This document shows, in pieces, positions 53,883 to 62,009 of a stretch of DNA of 64,000 nt (position 1 is the first letter of the stretch; each line of letters starts with the position of its first letter). The notes beneath the pieces are model-generated. The model worked only from the letters and a program-made list of their open reading frames with translations, searched no databases and was not told the DNA's origin. A program made the position numbers and the translations under genes. Source of the DNA: Lentisphaeria bacterium (GTDB lineage: Bacteria > Verrucomicrobiota > Lentisphaeria > Victivallales > Victivallaceae); assembly GCA_017450705.1 (NCBI GenBank), contig JAFSTC010000102.1, positions 61,237-125,236 of the forward strand. The letters are read 5' to 3'.

Positions 53883-56789
53883 ATGGTTGATTTTGCGCCA
53901 CAGTATTCAAGCAATTCGGCACGTCAATATTCAGAGAAAACGATGCCTCCCAAAAGGGTTGTCATTATCGGGGCGGGCCCCGCCGGGTTGACCGCCGGAT
54001 ACGAACTTTTACGCCGATCGCAAGATTTTTCCGTTACAATCTTGGAGGAGAGCAGCGAGATCGGAGGGTTGTCGCGTACCGTGTTTCACAACGGGAATCG
54101 TATGGACATCGGCGGACACCGTTTCTTCTCAAAAGATCCGGAAGTCAACGCCATGTGGCAGGAATTGATGCCATGCCAAGGCGCCCCCGCATACGACGAC
54201 AAAAGACTCGGCCGCGCAGTCCGGCTCGCCGAGAACGGAGCCGATCCGGAAAAAACGGACCGGGTCATGCTGTTGCGCACCAGAGTTTCACGTATTTTTT
54301 ACCGGAATGTTTTTTTTGATTATCCGATCCGGGCGAGCCTGCAGACAATTCGCGGTCTCGGTTTGGGAACGACTGTTTCCGCAGGGGTCAGTTACTTACG
54401 ATCCGTCTTGTTCAAACTCCCGGAAAAATCTCTTGAAAATTTCTACATCAACCGATTCGGGCGCAAACTCTACTCCATATTCTTCGAAGGTTATACGGAA
54501 AAACTTTGGGGCCGGCATCCGCGAACCATCTCTGCGGACTGGGGAGCACAGCGCGTCAAAGGCCTGTCGATCGCAGCCGTTCTTCGGGATTTCCTCCAGA
54601 GGATCATTCCCGGAACCGGCGGAAAAAAAGTGGAAACATCTCTCATCAAGGAGTTCCATTATCCCAAATACGGTCCCGGACAATTTTGGCAGATCGTCGC
54701 GTCGGAGTTGGAGAAAATGGGCGGAAAAATCCGTTTCCAATGTCGCGCGGAAAAACTCCTCAGAGATGAAAACGGAATTACCGGCGTCATTTTCAACCAT
54801 AACGGCGTCCGGGAAAACAGTTCCTGCGACTACGTCATATCGTCCATGCCGATAAAAGATCTGATTGCGGGAATGGATGCCGTCCCGCAATCCGTGCGGG
54901 AGGTCGCAGACGGACTTCCCTACCGGGATTTTATTACAGTCGGCCTGCTGCTCGACAAACTGCGGCTGAAAAACGAAACAAATCTGAAAACCCTCTCGGA
55001 TATTGTTCCGGATTGCTGGATCTATGTTCAGGATACAAGGGTCAGACTCGGCCGGATCCAAATCTTCAACAACTGGTCGCCCTACATGACAACGGATCCG
55101 GAGAACAGAATTTGGATCGGATTGGAATATTTCTGCGACGAAGGCGATTCTCTCTGGTCTCTTTCCCCGGAAAGTTTGAAGAATTTCGGGGTCACGGAAT
55201 TAATAAAAATCGGAATTTTGGACAAAGATGCGGCCGTTTATGATTTTCATGTTGAAAAAGTCAAAAAAGCCTATCCCGCGTATTTCGACACATACGACAG
55301 TATGGACGAAATCATCCGTTTTCTGAATCCCATAAAAAACCTTTACTGCGTGGGAAGAAACGGTCAGCACCGCTACAACAACATGGACCACAGCATGGCG
55401 ACATCCTTCGCCGCGATACGGCATATTCTGCAGGGGGGAGACGATGACAAATCCGCCGTATGGAATGTCAATACGGAAAAGGAGTATCACGAAAAAAATG
55501 AAACAAAAACAAACCGAATCGTCCAGACAAAATTTGCACGGACGTCTGATTCCCTGCCGCCGCGGCAAAAGAAACGTTTCTGGTTTTGGGCCCTCCTTTC
55601 GCTGACGGCAGTCTTTGGAGTGACGGCAATGCTTGAGCCGCTTTTCCCTTTCAGCAGCGGCGACTGGCTCCTCCGCGCAAGAGAACTCCATGCAATCCGA
55701 TCAGGGATCGATCCTTTCGATGTATTTTCCCGAAAAATCCGCAGTCCGAACTATGTTTCTCATCTGGATGCGCCCGGAGAAGCCCGTTCCGTGCACAACT
55801 ATGCACCATGGACCTACGGTTTCTGTTTTCCCATCGCCTTTGTCGACAAAGAACAATGGCTGATAAGAGTTGGACTGTTGGCAAACACAGCGGCTCTGCT
55901 CATATTGAGCTGTCTGATTTCTCTTCTGGTCCGAGAACGAACAGGACGAAACGATCTCGCGGCCGCAATCACGGCGACGGCTCTTCTGCTGGATATTTTT
56001 CCGCTTTTCATGACATTCAAAGTCGGAAATTTCAGCATTTTGGCCGCCGCTTCGGCATTCGGACTGGTAATACTGCTGGAGAAAAAGCATGATTTTCTTG
56101 CGGGATTTATGCTGGCGATGCTGATGCTGAAAATTCAGATAGGAATCATTTTCCTCTTTCCCCTTGTCATCGGCCGCCGTTGGCGGACTCTGGTGACAGG
56201 AGGGCTTCTTTGCTTTACAGCCGCATGCATTCCGGCATGGTTTGTTGGAAAATCCCCGATAACGCTGACATGGCAACTGCTCTACACGGGAGACCCTTCG
56301 TTTTTCACACCGTATGCAGGGGGACTTTTTGCCTTTCTCTCACGAAACATTCCCTTTGCGATGCTGCTGACGGCCGATGCCGCGGTGTCGATCTGCGTAC
56401 TGATATTCGTCTCGTGGCGTCTGCGGAACTCGGATGACTGGCTGCTGAAACTGTTGCCGGCCGCCGTCATCGTGCCGCTTTGGACCTATTCCCAAACAAT
56501 AGATCTCAGCCTGTTTCTCCTCCCTCTTGTTTACTTTCTCATGCGATTGGTTCAGCAGGAAAGCGAAAAGAGAAACTCGCTTTTCGCCACAATGATCTTT
56601 TCCGTCGGGCTGGGACATGCTCTGTGGAACGTGATCGTTCTTCCAGGGCAATTTTTCCGTCCGGAAGGATGGGGCTGGTTGTTCGTCGGATACATCACGA
56701 TCGCCTATTTCTGCGGATTGTGGGAACTGTGTTTCCTGGCCGCGGACAAACAGACGGCTGGGACAGATATCGTACACGAAAAAAACTGA
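53883..56789 (+). CDS. Flavoprotein (UDP-galactopyranose-mutase-like) fused to polytopic GT87-like membrane domain
   Basis: A 968-residue fusion. Residues about 21-535 form an amine-oxidase/UGM-like FAD protein: [60 protein letters not shown], and near the end of the domain [20 protein letters not shown] charged linker (about 535-590) follows. Then about 380 residues hold some nine to ten hydrophobic helices with a large early loop ([33 protein letters not shown]), as in DUF2029/GT87 glycosyltransferases that use polyprenyl-phosphate sugars. Start ATG 53883 follows GAGGAATTTGTACC; ATG 53943 is the alternative. Base composition and codon use (many ATA, TTG, AAA) differ from neighbours, suggesting transfer. 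Confidence 0.8.
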   Translation: MVDFAPQYSSNSARQYSEKTMPPKRVVIIGAGPAGLTAGYELLRRSQDFSVTILEESSEIGGLSRTVFHNGNRMDIGGHRFFSKDPEVNAMWQELMPCQGAPAYDDKRLGRAVRLAENGADPEKTDRVMLLRTRVSRIFYRNVFFDYPIRASLQTIRGLGLGTTVSAGVSYLRSVLFKLPEKSLENFYINRFGRKLYSIFFEGYTEKLWGRHPRTISADWGAQRVKGLSIAAVLRDFLQRIIPGTGGKKVETSLIKEFHYPKYGPGQFWQIVASELEKMGGKIRFQCRAEKLLRDENGITGVIFNHNGVRENSSCDYVISSMPIKDLIAGMDAVPQSVREVADGLPYRDFITVGLLLDKLRLKNETNLKTLSDIVPDCWIYVQDTRVRLGRIQIFNNWSPYMTTDPENRIWIGLEYFCDEGDSLWSLSPESLKNFGVTELIKIGILDKDAAVYDFHVEKVKKAYPAYFDTYDSMDEIIRFLNPIKNLYCVGRNGQHRYNNMDHSMATSFAAIRHILQGGDDDKSAVWNVNTEKEYHEKNETKTNRIVQTKFARTSDSLPPRQKKRFWFWALLSLTAVFGVTAMLEPLFPFSSGDWLLRARELHAIRSGIDPFDVFSRKIRSPNYVSHLDAPGEARSVHNYAPWTYGFCFPIAFVDKEQWLIRVGLLANTAALLILSCLISLLVRERTGRNDLAAAITATALLLDIFPLFMTFKVGNFSILAAASAFGLVILLEKKHDFLAGFMLAMLMLKIQIGIIFLFPLVIGRRWRTLVTGGLLCFTAACIPAWFVGKSPITLTWQLLYTGDPSFFTPYAGGLFAFLSRNIPFAMLLTADAAVSICVLIFVSWRLRNSDDWLLKLLPAAVIVPLWTYSQTIDLSLFLLPLVYFLMRLVQQESEKRNSLFATMIFSVGLGHALWNVIVLPGQFFRPEGWGWLFVGYITIAYFCGLWELCFLAADKQTAGTDIVHEKN

Positions 56790-56816
56790 TCGCGGATATT
56801 CGCAGGAAGATGATAA

Positions 56817-57212
56817 TCAGAGACCGCCTGCGGGCGGCGCAAGCAGCGTGAAGGGCGCCCAGGGCAGGTTCCGCAGGATCCCGAAGAGGACAACGAGGAC
56901 GACGAAGCCCGTCAGGACCGCGGGGTGAAGCGTCTCCTTTTTCCGTAGACACAGCCAGAGCAGGAACCCGAGCGCGGGAAGGAGAAGAAGATTGCATCTC
57001 GCGGCCCCGGCCAGATCCCCGTGCAGCAGGAAATACGCCGCCCGGGTGGCGCCGCAGCCGGGGCAGTGCAAGCCCGTCACGAAGTGAAAGGGACAGGGCG
57101 GGAAGTATCCCGAGAGAACGGGATAAAAGCGGTGCATCCCCCACGCGGCGGCCGCCGCGAGCAGCCCCCCTGTACAGAGCAGAACCGCCCGCGGGGACCG
57201 GAGGGAGATCAT
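56817..57212 (-). CDS. DUF2752 membrane protein
   Basis: A 131-residue protein with three membrane helices. The family signature HCPGCGATRAAYFLLHGD occupies residues 49-66. Its ATG overlaps the stop of the upstream CD225-like gene (ATGA). It converges on the fusion gene with 27 bp between stops. DUF2752 function is unknown; it often accompanies CD225/TM2-type small membrane proteins, as here. Confidence 0.9.
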   Translation of the reverse strand: MISLRSPRAVLLCTGGLLAAAAAWGMHRFYPVLSGYFPPCPFHFVTGLHCPGCGATRAAYFLLHGDLAGAARCNLLLLPALGFLLWLCLRKKETLHPAVLTGFVVLVVLFGILRNLPWAPFTLLAPPAGGL

Positions 57213-57556
57213 TCCTCCCCCAGCACGGTGAGGACGGCGTCCGCGATCCTCAGCAGGATGATGACGATCCCGGAGACAACGGCGATCCAGAACCACATTT
57301 TGGCCTTGCCGGCGTATTCCCGCGCCTTGGCGCAGTCGCCGCCGCGAATGGCGGAATTGGCCTTGGAGGAAAAGACGATGGCGACGACGCCCAGAGGCAG
57401 ACAGCACAGAAGCGCCGCGCAGATCGAGGGCACGAGAAACGTGTTGATTTTTTCCGGCACCGGCGGCGGGGGCGCGGAAGGATCCAGCCGATTCCCGCAC
57501 TGGGGACAAAATCTCACATCGGGCTCAAACTCTTTTCCGCATTTGGCGCAAAGCAT
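57209..57556 (-). CDS. Zinc-ribbon CD225/dispanin-like membrane protein
   Basis: A 115-residue protein. An N-terminal zinc ribbon (CAKCGKEFEPDVRFCPQCGN) is joined by a proline-rich linker to a CD225-type domain: INTFLVPSICAALLCCLPLG, then VVAIVFSSKANSAIRGGDC and AREYAGKAKMWFWIAV, with two membrane segments. Eukaryotic relatives are interferon-induced transmembrane proteins; bacterial roles are unknown. It lies 16 bp after the next zinc-ribbon gene and overlaps the DUF2752 gene. Confidence 0.9.
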   Translation of the reverse strand: MLCAKCGKEFEPDVRFCPQCGNRLDPSAPPPPVPEKINTFLVPSICAALLCCLPLGVVAIVFSSKANSAIRGGDCAKAREYAGKAKMWFWIAVVSGIVIILLRIADAVLTVLGEE

Positions 57557-57572
57557 GATCTGTCCCCCTTTC

Positions 57573-57935
57573 CTACTTCCGCAGCGGGCCGACGGCGGCG
57601 ACGAACACCGCGATCATGGCCGCCCAGAGACAAAGACCGAAAAGACCGAGCAGGATCCCCGCCCACGCGTGGATCTTGCCCCGGGCCTCGGGGTGACGGT
57701 TCGCGTGCCGGATCCCGAGGATCCCCATGACGACGGCGGGGATGGAGGTGAGGAAACACGCTAAAGAACCGATGCCCAGATAATACGCCCACAGCGCGGG
57801 AGCGTTGGGCGGCACCAGCACGTCGAGTCCGCCGCTGCCCTCGACCACGACCCGTTTCCCCTCGAGGAGCACGCCGCAATTCCGGCAGAACTTGTCCCCC
57901 GCAAGCGCCTCTTTTCCGCAGTTGCTGCAAAACAT
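57573..57935 (-). CDS. Zinc-ribbon DUF4190-like membrane protein
   Basis: A 120-residue protein. A zinc ribbon CSNCGKEALAGDKFCRNCG is followed by a 20-residue linker and two membrane helices (YYLGIGSLACFLTSIPAVVMG, GIRHANRHPEARGK, WAGILLGLFGLCLWAAMIAV), the DUF4190 pattern. ATG 57935 follows AGGAAGGAACG. It is the first gene of the three-gene zinc-ribbon/CD225/DUF2752 operon. Confidence 0.88.
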   Translation of the reverse strand: MFCSNCGKEALAGDKFCRNCGVLLEGKRVVVEGSGGLDVLVPPNAPALWAYYLGIGSLACFLTSIPAVVMGILGIRHANRHPEARGKIHAWAGILLGLFGLCLWAAMIAVFVAAVGPLRK

Positions 57936-58032
57936 GGCTTCGTTCCTTCCTTTTTTCGGATCTCCCTTACAGTACCACCGTTCCGCAAAAAAGTCAAGAG
58001 GGGATTTTGTGGCCAAGCCGCCGTTACCCGCC

Positions 58033-58075
58033 GGAGAAACGGATGGAAACGGATGGAAACGGAGGAAACGGAGGA
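58033..58075 (+). repeat. Short tandem repeat, unit GGATGGAAAC
   Basis: Two exact 10-bp units (58041-58060) are flanked by 8-9-bp variants (GGAGAAAC, GGAGGAAAC, GGAGGA). Such slippage-prone runs vary between strains. Confidence 0.7.
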
Positions 58076-58257
58076 TCGGGAGCCGAAGAAAAGAGAACAC
58101 CGTCTGCCCCTCCCCTGCGCCGCCCCGACTTGTCACGCCGTAACGTCAGTGAAGGAGGACAGGGCAAGGCGCAGTTACCCCGAAGCCGACGTTTCGGCCG
58201 ACACGGGGCGGTGATCCGGTTCCCAAACACCCCGCTTTTCTCGAAAAGGATGGGGGC

Positions 58258-58312
58258 CCGGGGGAAGGGAAAACTTCTTTTCACGGGGAAAAGAGGTTTT
58301 CCCTTCCCCCGG
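58258..58312. terminator. Strong 17-bp hairpin downstream of hydG
   Basis: CCGGGGGAAGGGAAAAC (58258-58274) is perfectly complementary to 58296-58312, with a 21-nt loop. No T-run follows on the minus strand, but its position about 35 bp after the hydG stop suggests a transcript end or 3'-stability element. Confidence 0.65.
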
Positions 58313-58344
58313 AACCACCGACCTTTATCGGGAACAGGGCCTTT

Positions 58345-59760
58345 TCAGAAGCGGAAGTCGCGCTCGCCGGACTTGATCTTTTCGATCCGCTCCGCGGCGA
58401 TGGCGCGCACCTTTTCGTTGGGGATGCGCGTCAATTCCGCCGCGATGACCTTTTCTCCGGCGGCCTTCGTTTCGGGCGAAGCGTAGTCTTCGAGGTACTC
58501 CTGAAGGGTCATGAGGGCGTTGGGCTGACAGCAGTTGGCGATCTGCCCGGACTTCAGCAGCGACATGAAGCGGTCCCCCGTGCGCCCCTCCCGGTAGCAG
58601 GCGGTGCAGAAACTGGGGATGTAACCCAGTTCCAGCAGCCAGCGGATGACTTCGTCCAGGGGGCGCTGATCGTTGACGTCGAACTGGGCCGTCTCGTCGC
58701 AGCGCTCCTCTTTGGTGTAGCCGCCCACGCTGGTGCGGGAGCCGCCGCTGATCTGCGAAACGCCCACGGCGAGGACCCGCTCACGGGCCTTTTTGCTCTC
58801 GCGGGTGGAGATGATGATCCCCGTGTAGGGAACGGCGATGCGCAGCACGGCGACGAGTTTTTCGAACATGTCGTCCGACACGGCGTCGGGGAAACTGGCG
58901 GCATCGATGTCGTCCGCGGGCCGGATGCGGGGGACGCTGATGGTGTGGGGCCCCACGCCGAAGCGGGCCTCCAGATGCTCCGCGTGCATGAGCTGACCGA
59001 CGAAATCGTAGCGGCAGGTGGTCAATCCGTAGAGCACGCCGCATCCCACGTCGTCGATGCCGCCCTCCATGGCCCGGTCCATGGCCTCGGTGTGCCAGGC
59101 GTAGTCGTGCTTGGGGCCCGTGGGGTGGAGCTGTTCGTAGTTTTTCTTGTTGTAGGTCTCCTGAAAGAGGATGTAGGTGCCGATCCCGGCCTCCTTGAGT
59201 TTGCGGTAATTCTCCACCGTCGTGGCGGCGATGTTGACGTTGACCCGCCGGATGGCCCCGTTTTTGTGCTTGATGGCGTAAATCGTCCGGATGCTGTCGA
59301 GCACGTACTCGATGGGGTTCATCACGGGGTGTTCGCCGGTCTCAAGCGCCAGACGCTTGTGGCCGATGTCCTGCAGGGCGATGACTTCTGCTTTTATTTC
59401 CTCCTGCGAGAGCTTGCGCCGGGGGATGGTCTTGTTCTTCATGTGGTACGGGCAGTAGGTGCACCCGTTGACGCAGTAGTTGGAGAGATACAGCGGCGCG
59501 AACATGACGATCCGGTTGCCGTAGAAGCGCTGTTTGATCTCCCGCGCGAGGGAAAATATCTTCTGATTCACGTCCCCGAGGGTGCAGTCCAGCAGGACCA
59601 GCGCCTCCCGGTGGGAGACGCCCTTGTGATTTCCGGCCTTGGCGAGGATCTCTTCCAGCAGGGGCCGGTCGTTTTTGTGCGCGTCGGCCCAGGCGAGGGT
59701 CTCGCGGATCTCAGAATCGCAGATGAATTCCTCCGCCTTGGAGGACTTGGGATCGTACAT
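58345..59760 (-). CDS. hydG: [FeFe]-hydrogenase maturase HydG, radical SAM tyrosine lyase
   Basis: A 471-residue protein of full family length. The radical-SAM cluster motif is C96-x3-C100-x2-C103 (CVNGCTYC). The C-terminal auxiliary cluster motif C-x2-C-x22-C, which places HydG apart from ThiH, is present in CTACYREGR...NCC. HydG cleaves tyrosine to CO and cyanide for the hydrogenase H-cluster. It lies 3 nt after a TM1266-type regulator gene. hydE, hydF and the hydrogenase are not in this window, so they must lie elsewhere. Confidence 0.96.
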   Translation of the reverse strand: MYDPKSSKAEEFICDSEIRETLAWADAHKNDRPLLEEILAKAGNHKGVSHREALVLLDCTLGDVNQKIFSLAREIKQRFYGNRIVMFAPLYLSNYCVNGCTYCPYHMKNKTIPRRKLSQEEIKAEVIALQDIGHKRLALETGEHPVMNPIEYVLDSIRTIYAIKHKNGAIRRVNVNIAATTVENYRKLKEAGIGTYILFQETYNKKNYEQLHPTGPKHDYAWHTEAMDRAMEGGIDDVGCGVLYGLTTCRYDFVGQLMHAEHLEARFGVGPHTISVPRIRPADDIDAASFPDAVSDDMFEKLVAVLRIAVPYTGIIISTRESKKARERVLAVGVSQISGGSRTSVGGYTKEERCDETAQFDVNDQRPLDEVIRWLLELGYIPSFCTACYREGRTGDRFMSLLKSGQIANCCQPNALMTLQEYLEDYASPETKAAGEKVIAAELTRIPNEKVRAIAAERIEKIKSGERDFRF

Positions 59761-59763
59761 GGT

Positions 59764-60015
59764 CTATTTTCCTTTTGTGTAAACGGTCTTCACGTTGACG
59801 CCGGGCAGCATGCCCAGCTTGCCGGAGAGAGAGCTGATGACGTCGCAGGGCGCGTCGACGACGACGCTGATGATGCTCACATGCTTCTGCCGGTAGGGGA
59901 TCCCCATGCGGCCCACGATGAAATCGGCGCATTCGTGGAGGATCGCGTTGATCTTCTCCGTCGCGGCGAGGTCCTCGACGATGATGCCCACGAGGGCGAT
60001 GCGGTTTTCTTCCAT
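59764..60015 (-). CDS. TM1266-family iron-only hydrogenase system regulator
   Basis: An 83-residue ACT-like protein: RIALVGIIVEDLAATEKINA, VGRMGIPYRQKHVSIISVV and SSLSGKLGMLPGVNVKT are the family blocks. It is known to sit next to hydrogenase maturation genes; it may sense a small ligand or redox state. ATG 60015 follows AAAGGAGAACTTTT. It heads the hydG transcript from the promoter at 60070-60098. Confidence 0.9.
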   Translation of the reverse strand: MEENRIALVGIIVEDLAATEKINAILHECADFIVGRMGIPYRQKHVSIISVVVDAPCDVISSLSGKLGMLPGVNVKTVYTKGK

Positions 60016-60069
60016 AAAAGTTCTCCTTTCGCGTCGGGTCCCTTGCGGGCCCTGTTCGTCAGATGGTGA

Positions 60070-60098
60070 AATATACCCCGGAAACGCCCTTTTTTCAA
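60070..60098 (-). promoter_or_regulatory. Promoter of the TM1266-hydG operon
   Basis: On the minus strand TTGAAA (60098-60093), 17 bp, TATATT (60075-60070). Its -35 is one base away from the -35 of the divergent promoter at 60100-60127. Confidence 0.8.
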
Positions 60099-60099
60099 G

Positions 60100-60127
60100 T
60101 TGATTTTGCGTTTTCCGAGGGTATATT
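60100..60127 (+). promoter_or_regulatory. Promoter of the DUF2157 operon
   Basis: TTGATT (60100-60105), 16 bp, TATATT (60122-60127), 45 bp before the ATG at 60173. Confidence 0.75.
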
Positions 60128-60172
60128 AATCTCCGGCGACACTGCTATTTCCACGGTTTGGAGGATTTTTTC

Positions 60173-61429
60173 ATGGCGGAAAAAAGAGAATTTTTGACTT
60201 GGATCCTCGACGAACTTCCGAAACTCCGCGCCTCGGGCCTGCTCCCGGAGGAGACGGAAAAACTTCTTGCCGATCATTACCGGGGCAGACTTGATGCCCT
60301 GCCCGCGCCCCGGAAGCTCTTTGCCGCGCTCCTCGCGTGCATCGGCATCGTCATGACGGCGGCCGGGGTCATCCTCTTTCTCAACTACAACTGGGATATG
60401 TTCCCCAAGGCCCTCCGCATCGGCATTTCGGCTTTTCCGCTCCTCTTCGGGGCGGTGCTGGGGTACGTGACGATCGCCCGCGCAAAAAGTCAGCTGTGGC
60501 GCGAGGCCTCGGCGGTATTCACCGCGACCGGGGCGGCGGTGCTGATCGCCATGCTCTCGCAGATCTACCACATCAACGGGGAACTCCACGACTACATGTT
60601 CCTCGTCCTGCTGCTGGCCGTGCCGCCGCTTTACCTTTTCGACAGCTGCGTCTTGTCCGCGCTGTACGTCTTCTTCTCGTTCTTCCTCGTGACGGGAGAC
60701 GCCGAACCGTGGCGCAGCGGCGTGACCGCGCTGTGCTTCCTGCCCCTCCTGCTCGCCCATCTCAGGGAGAACGCGAAATGCGCCGTCTTCTACAGATACC
60801 TCGCGGGCTTCACCGCCCTCTTTGCCCTGATGGGCTGCTGCGGCGCGAGATACTACACCGTGCTTCCGGGGATGGCCCTGTGCGGGCTCTTCATCGTCTC
60901 GGGAACGGACCTCGTCGGCCGCGGCGCGGGACTGCTGAAAGCCCCGTGGCTGCTCCCGGCCTTCGCCCTGCAGACGATCCTTCTGGCCGGGGGCAGCAGC
61001 GACGACGGCGTGTTCGAAGTGCCGTCCCGCCCGGGAATGCATGAATTGTGGGTCTACTGGGTCTTCACCGCGGCTGTGCTGCTGCTCTTTTTCCTCGTCT
61101 TCATGCGCCGGCGCCTCTCGGAGGAGCGGGCGCTGAACGTTTTGTTCGTTCTGTTGACCCTGATCCCCTTTGCGACTGACATGCCCGTGATGCGGATCGT
61201 CTGCAACGTCGCCCTCGGTCTGGGCGGGATCATCTGTCTGCGGGGCGGTTTCGTCCGGCGGTCGATCCTGCTCTTCAACGGCGGCGCGGTCATGGTCGCG
61301 ACGCTGACCGCCTGCCGCTTCTTCGACGCCAAGATCGGCGTGCTCTACCGCTCCGCCGGGCTGATACTGCTCGGGATCGGCTTCATCATCGCCAACGTCG
61401 TCTTCATGAAAAAGAGCGGGAGGGCCTGA
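60173..61429 (+). CDS. DUF2157 polytopic membrane protein
   Basis: A 418-residue protein with about 12 hydrophobic helices. The soluble N-terminus (KREFLTWILDELPKLRASGLLPEETEKLLADHY) and the first helix pair (ACIGIVMTAAGVILFLNYNWD) are the DUF2157 signature. ATG 60173 follows GGAGG (60160-60164); a TTG at 60158 is a weaker alternative. DUF2157 proteins regularly pair with GDYXXLXY-family proteins, and the next gene is one. Function is unknown, presumably a membrane complex. Confidence 0.9.
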   Translation: MAEKREFLTWILDELPKLRASGLLPEETEKLLADHYRGRLDALPAPRKLFAALLACIGIVMTAAGVILFLNYNWDMFPKALRIGISAFPLLFGAVLGYVTIARAKSQLWREASAVFTATGAAVLIAMLSQIYHINGELHDYMFLVLLLAVPPLYLFDSCVLSALYVFFSFFLVTGDAEPWRSGVTALCFLPLLLAHLRENAKCAVFYRYLAGFTALFALMGCCGARYYTVLPGMALCGLFIVSGTDLVGRGAGLLKAPWLLPAFALQTILLAGGSSDDGVFEVPSRPGMHELWVYWVFTAAVLLLFFLVFMRRRLSEERALNVLFVLLTLIPFATDMPVMRIVCNVALGLGGIICLRGGFVRRSILLFNGGAVMVATLTACRFFDAKIGVLYRSAGLILLGIGFIIANVVFMKKSGRA

Positions 61430-61432
61430 AAA

Positions 61433-62008
61433 ATGAAAATGCGCAAAAACGTGCAGATCTTCCTCTACACCCTGTCTCTCGCCGCCATTTTGTGGTACCC
61501 GGCGGCCACGATCCTCAAGATCGAATTCCCCAAGGAGCCTCCCGTGGAGATGAAGTTCGCCGTGCGGGCTGTGGACCCCTACGACCCCCTGCGGGGGCGC
61601 TATGTCCGGCTGACCGTGTTCCCCAATGAGATCGCCGTTCCCGAAGGCAGGAAATTCAACCGGATGGGAAAAGTGTTCCTCGTCCTCGAAAAGAAGCGCG
61701 ACGGTTTCGCCCGCGCCGTCCGTCTGGCGGAAGACCGCGGGGAGATCGCCCCGGAGGAGATCTTCGTCAAAGTCGGCGGCGTGTATCGCCTGTACAACCC
61801 AAAGAACAATGAGTGGAAAAACGCCTGGCACTTCACGCTGCCCTTCTCGTTCTTCTACCTCAACGAACTGGACGCGCCGGAGCTGGAGGCGGAACTTTTG
61901 AACCGCAGCCGCTCGACGAAAGACAAAGACATGGTGCTCACGGTGCAGTTTTTCAAAGACGGCCTCTTCGCCGTGAAAAAACTGGAAGCTCAAAAGGGGA
62001 AAAAATAG
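61433..62008 (+). CDS. GDYXXLXY family membrane-anchored protein (variant GRYVRLTV)
   Basis: A 191-residue protein with one N-terminal membrane helix (IFLYTLSLAAILWYPAATIL) and a periplasmic domain. The family motif reads DPLRGRYVRLTV, so Asp of GDY is Arg and the final Tyr is missing. VDPYDPLRGRY still identifies the family. It is 3 nt from the DUF2157 gene, its usual partner. The last gene starts 1 nt after its stop. Confidence 0.85.
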   Translation: MKMRKNVQIFLYTLSLAAILWYPAATILKIEFPKEPPVEMKFAVRAVDPYDPLRGRYVRLTVFPNEIAVPEGRKFNRMGKVFLVLEKKRDGFARAVRLAEDRGEIAPEEIFVKVGGVYRLYNPKNNEWKNAWHFTLPFSFFYLNELDAPELEAELLNRSRSTKDKDMVLTVQFFKDGLFAVKKLEAQKGKK

Positions 62009-62009
62009 T

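Larger units (their letters stand above)
57936..58344. other. Gene-free region between hydG and the zinc-ribbon operon
   Basis: No credible gene. It holds a short tandem repeat at 58033-58075 and a very strong 17-bp hairpin at 58258-58312 that lies just after the hydG stop. The promoter of the leftward zinc-ribbon operon should lie near 57950-58000, but I could not identify it. Confidence 0.5.
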
